Shown: positions 30,714-33,164 of the stretch, in pieces
Position numbering within the stretch: position 1 is the stretch's first letter
How the letters are laid out: every line of letters begins with the position of its first letter
Translations under genes and position numbers: made by a program
Assembly: GCA_019120545.1 (NCBI GenBank)
Contig: DWUX01000252.1
Location: forward strand, 1 to 33,164
Length of the DNA stretch: 33,164 nt
DNA from: Candidatus Blautia stercoripullorum
Lineage (GTDB): Bacteria > Bacillota > Clostridia > Lachnospirales > Lachnospiraceae
Direction: 5' to 3'
The notes under the pieces: generated by a model
Told to the model about the DNA's origin: nothing
Seen by the model: only the letters and a program-made list of their open reading frames with translations
Databases searched by the model: none

Positions 30714-31448
30714 TCAGCAGTTTTCCATCTCCGACAAGGCTTCTTCATCCGCCACCAGGATCACCTGAGGATGGAGCTGAAGGATAGAAGCGGGAACCTG
30801 AGGCGTAACAGGTCCCTGGAATGCCTGCTTCAAGATCTGGGCCTTTCCTTTTCCATTAGCCACCATCAGGATACATTTTGCAGACATGATACTCTGTATT
30901 CCCATAGTATATGCCTGGGTGGGAACCTGATCCCGGCTTTCAAAAAATCTGGCATTTGCCTCAATGGTAGATTCTGCCAGATCTACGCAGTGTGTCCCCT
31001 TTGGAAAATGATCTGCAGGCTCGTTAAAGCCAATATGACCGTCATGGCCAATCCCTAAAAGCTGGATATCCTGCTGCCCTGCCTGAGAAAGAATATGATC
31101 ATACTCTTCACAGGCTTTTCGGCTGTCTTCCTCTCTGCCGTCAGGGAGAAAAGTTTTTTCCGGACGGACATTCACATGGGAAAAAAGATTCTCTCTCATA
31201 TAATAAGCATAACTCTGTGGATTTTCTCTGTCCAGTCCTCTATATTCGTCCAGGTTTACTGTTGTAACCTGGGAAAAATCCAGATCCCCTTCCTGATAGT
31301 GGCGGACCAGCTCTTTGTAGATCCCTACCGGACTGGAACCAGTGGCCAGACCCAGGACACAGTCCGGCTTCTCTGTCATTACAGAAAAAATAATGTTGGC
31401 GGCTTTTCTGCTTACATCTTCATAATCTCTGGCTTTGATAATTCTCAT
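30714..31448 (-). CDS. nagB: Glucosamine-6-phosphate deaminase
   Basis: The 244-aa enzyme converts glucosamine 6-phosphate to fructose 6-phosphate and ammonia, the entry of amino sugars into glycolysis. Motifs: GLATGSSPVGIYKELV, TVNLDEYRGL, NPQSYAYYM and GIGHDGHIGFNEP with the catalytic Asp/His/Glu set. Length is normal for the Firmicutes form, which lacks the longer allosteric tail of the enterobacterial enzyme. ATG 31448 follows AAGGGAG. It lies downstream of the RpiR-type regulator gene on the same strand, which suggests control by an amino sugar phosphate. Confidence 0.96.
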   Translation of the reverse strand: MRIIKARDYEDVSRKAANIIFSVMTEKPDCVLGLATGSSPVGIYKELVRHYQEGDLDFSQVTTVNLDEYRGLDRENPQSYAYYMRENLFSHVNVRPEKTFLPDGREEDSRKACEEYDHILSQAGQQDIQLLGIGHDGHIGFNEPADHFPKGTHCVDLAESTIEANARFFESRDQVPTQAYTMGIQSIMSAKCILMVANGKGKAQILKQAFQGPVTPQVPASILQLHPQVILVADEEALSEMENC

Positions 31449-31476
31449 TTTTCTTTATCTCCCTTTTAATTTGTCG

Positions 31477-31493
31477 GGGCAACATGTTTGCCC
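31477..31493. promoter_or_regulatory. Palindrome between the RpiR-type gene and nagB
   Basis: GGGCAA (31477-31482) and TTGCCC (31488-31493) flank CATGT, about 30 bases upstream of the nagB start. It may be an operator or a weak mRNA hairpin. Confidence 0.4.
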
Positions 31494-31535
31494 TATACTG
31501 CAGGAATTTCTCCGCAGTTCCTGCTCTTTGCAGTA

Positions 31536-32393
31536 TTAATATAGTTTATCCATGACAGCTTTTGAGGCGTTTTCTCTGTATTTTCTGCTGGTTTCATAGT
31601 TTCTCCTCCAATATTCCTGGTAAAGAAGATCTATGAGATACATCTGTCCGATTTTTGCGGATACAGAACCACCCTCCATAGGTCCTTCATTAGCCCCGCA
31701 CTGAAGGACCACATCGCAGTATGCACTCAAAGGGGATTTCTGGAACCGGGTAATACAGCCGATTCCCGCCCCTGCCTGCCGGGCGATCTTTGCTGTGTAG
31801 ATGTTATCCTTGGTAGCTCCGGAGTAAGAAAGAATCACAAGAAAATCATCCTCTGACATAGAGGCGGCCGTAACCGCCTGCATATGAGGATCTGATATAC
31901 TGTATGCCTTTCCGGATATACTCATGAACTTATTCCCTGCTTCCTGGGCAATGAGCTGGCTGTCGCTGACGCCGAAGAAAAAGATCCGGCCGGCCTTTTC
32001 CATTCTCTCCAGAAATCCCTCAAAGCTTTCCTGGTTCAAAAGACGATAAGTTTCTTCCAGAGATTCTACATGCTTCTGAAGCAGGCTCTCTGCAGAATCC
32101 TTCAGAGACTTTTCCAGGTTCTGATTGTCCTCGCTTGGGGTCCATTCCTCGTTCTGCTCACTCATTCCCAAAGAAAGCTGCATCTTAAACTCCTGGTATC
32201 CCTGAAGGTTCATGGTCCTGCAGAACCGGTATACACTGGTTTCTCCCACCTGACAGGCATCTGCCAGATCCGTAATGGACATAAACAATACCTGACGGGG
32301 ATTCTGGAGAACATAATCTGCCACCTTTTTCTCCACCTTTGTAAGGGAGTGGTAAGTTTCCTCAATGCTCTGTATGAAATGATTCTGTTCCAT
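31536..32393 (-). CDS. MurR/RpiR-family transcriptional regulator
   Basis: The 285-aa regulator has an N-terminal helix-turn-helix (about 1-77: EETYHSLTKVEKKVADYVL, ITDLADACQVGETSVYRFC) and a SIS sugar-phosphate-binding domain (about 120-255: RIFFFGVSDSQLIAQEAGNK, DFLVILSYSGATKDNI). ATG 32393 follows GGGAGGTG; the in-frame extension to 32435 has no such site. The adjacent nagB makes amino sugar phosphates the likely effector. Family members may act as repressors or activators. Confidence 0.92.
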   Translation of the reverse strand: MEQNHFIQSIEETYHSLTKVEKKVADYVLQNPRQVLFMSITDLADACQVGETSVYRFCRTMNLQGYQEFKMQLSLGMSEQNEEWTPSEDNQNLEKSLKDSAESLLQKHVESLEETYRLLNQESFEGFLERMEKAGRIFFFGVSDSQLIAQEAGNKFMSISGKAYSISDPHMQAVTAASMSEDDFLVILSYSGATKDNIYTAKIARQAGAGIGCITRFQKSPLSAYCDVVLQCGANEGPMEGGSVSAKIGQMYLIDLLYQEYWRRNYETSRKYRENASKAVMDKLY

Positions 32394-32629
32394 ATTTTCA
32401 CCTCCCGCTGTTGTGATCTGATCATAGCCTATCATAATTGGAATTTTTTTTCAATATTCTTTTTAATAAAAATTTCTTTTATTTGCGAAAATTCTTTGTC
32501 TTTCCTTTCTTGCCATTTTTCCGCTGTTAATCTATACTGTTTCCAGATCCTATGAAAATTCTCCGGATCATTTATTTCCCAAAATAAGTTTACATAATTC
32601 TAATTTCTATATAAAAAAGGAGGGCTCCA

Positions 32630-33164
32630 TTGATCAAACATATAAAAATCCGCGGCGCAAAAGTCCACAACCTGAAAAATATAAACGTAGATGTTCCCCT
32701 GAACCAGATCGTAGGGATTGCCGGCGTCTCCGGCTCCGGAAAATCTTCTCTGGCTCTGGGTGTCCTTTACGCAGAAGGCTCCCGCCGTTATCTGGAGTCT
32801 CTCTCCACCTATACCAGACGGAGAATGACCCAGGCAGCTAAAGCCCAGGTAGATGAAGTTCTCTATGTTCCCGCAGCTCTGGCTCTCAGACAGAGGCCGG
32901 GAGTTCCCGGGATCCGCAGTACCTTCGGCACCGGCACAGAACTGCTGAACAGTCTCCGGCTTATGTTCTCCAGACTGGCCAGCCACCGCTGTCCCAACGG
33001 CCACTACCATCTCCCTTCTCTGGGGGTAGCTGCCGGCCAGGAACTAGTCTGCCCGGTATGCGGCGTCCGGTTTTATGCTCCCTCTGCGGAGGAGCTGGCT
33101 TTTAACAGCCAGGGAGCATGCCGGACCTGCGGCGGTACAGGCATAGTGCAGAAAGTAAACAGGG
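32630..33164 (+). CDS. UvrA-family ATPase (partial, N-terminal 178 residues; UvrA paralog type)
   Basis: A TTG start at 32630 follows AAGGAGG, and the frame is open to the window edge. The product begins IKHIKIRGAKVHNLKNINV, then Walker A GVSGSGKSS, then LYAEGSRRYLESLSTYTRRR as in UvrA, RSTFGTGTELLNSLRLMFSR, and a zinc-finger-like segment CPVCG ... LAFNSQGACRTCGGTG. Between the Walker A region and that segment it is much shorter than housekeeping UvrA, lacking the usual insertion and UvrB-binding regions. This suggests a UvrA-like paralog (the class that includes drug-resistance-associated UvrA homologs) rather than the repair enzyme. The rest of the gene is outside the window. It is transcribed away from the RpiR-type gene. 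Confidence 0.85.
   Translation, partial: MIKHIKIRGAKVHNLKNINVDVPLNQIVGIAGVSGSGKSSLALGVLYAEGSRRYLESLSTYTRRRMTQAAKAQVDEVLYVPAALALRQRPGVPGIRSTFGTGTELLNSLRLMFSRLASHRCPNGHYHLPSLGVAAGQELVCPVCGVRFYAPSAEELAFNSQGACRTCGGTGIVQKVNR

Overview
The window looks like chromosomal DNA of a gut Firmicute, most likely a Lachnospiraceae relative (Blautia/Dorea/Mediterraneibacter type). This is inferred from gene content (Mgl-type and Ugp-type sugar ABC operons, a YesM/YesN two-component pair, DltA/DltC-like genes), strong GGAGG-type ribosome binding sites, very tight operons with ATGA overlaps, and mid GC with AT-rich gaps. No rRNA, tRNA or CRISPR array was seen.

Region 1 (1 to about 4100, + strand) is the right-hand end of an integrative/conjugative element. 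It holds two small sigma-70 region 4-like regulators, micro-genes, a roughly 490-nt non-coding stretch rich in hairpins that ends in a terminator-like stem, a TnpW-like gene, a 51-aa recombinase-like mini-ORF and a large serine recombinase. The left end lies outside the window.

Region 2 (4261-16358, all - strand) holds birA, a broken TauE-type permease, and a sugar-sensing and uptake locus. In transcription order that locus is mglB-mglA-mglC, then a terminator, then a promoter, YesN-type regulator, YesM-type kinase, membrane-anchored sugar-binding protein and lipoprotein sugar-binding protein. The first-listed mglB product is remarkable: it reads as a circular permutation of the galactose-binding protein fold. 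MglC carries a coiled-coil cytoplasmic extension of about 220 residues.

Region 3 (16561-22132, + strand) is a second carbohydrate ABC operon (ATPase, two permeases, solute-binding protein) with a textbook promoter. Its binding protein has both a lipobox and a C-terminal transmembrane helix. A separately promoted lipoprotein gene follows.

Region 4 (22157-30222, - strand) is an eight-gene, largely overlapping operon: Lys/Ser/Thr/Gln-rich lipoprotein, DltA-like adenylation enzyme, fold-type III PLP decarboxylase, DltC-like carrier protein, AlgI-like MBOAT, SGNH protein, OmpR regulator, histidine kinase. It resembles a D-alanylation pathway rebuilt around a decarboxylase. I infer that it loads an amino acid or a decarboxylated derivative onto the carrier and exports the acyl group to a cell-surface acceptor. 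It is the best candidate in the window for an undescribed system.

Region 5 (30223-33164) has a 490-base gap with a degenerate array of four hairpin repeats, then nagB and an RpiR-type regulator (- strand), and the start of a UvrA-family ATPase (+ strand) that runs off the end.
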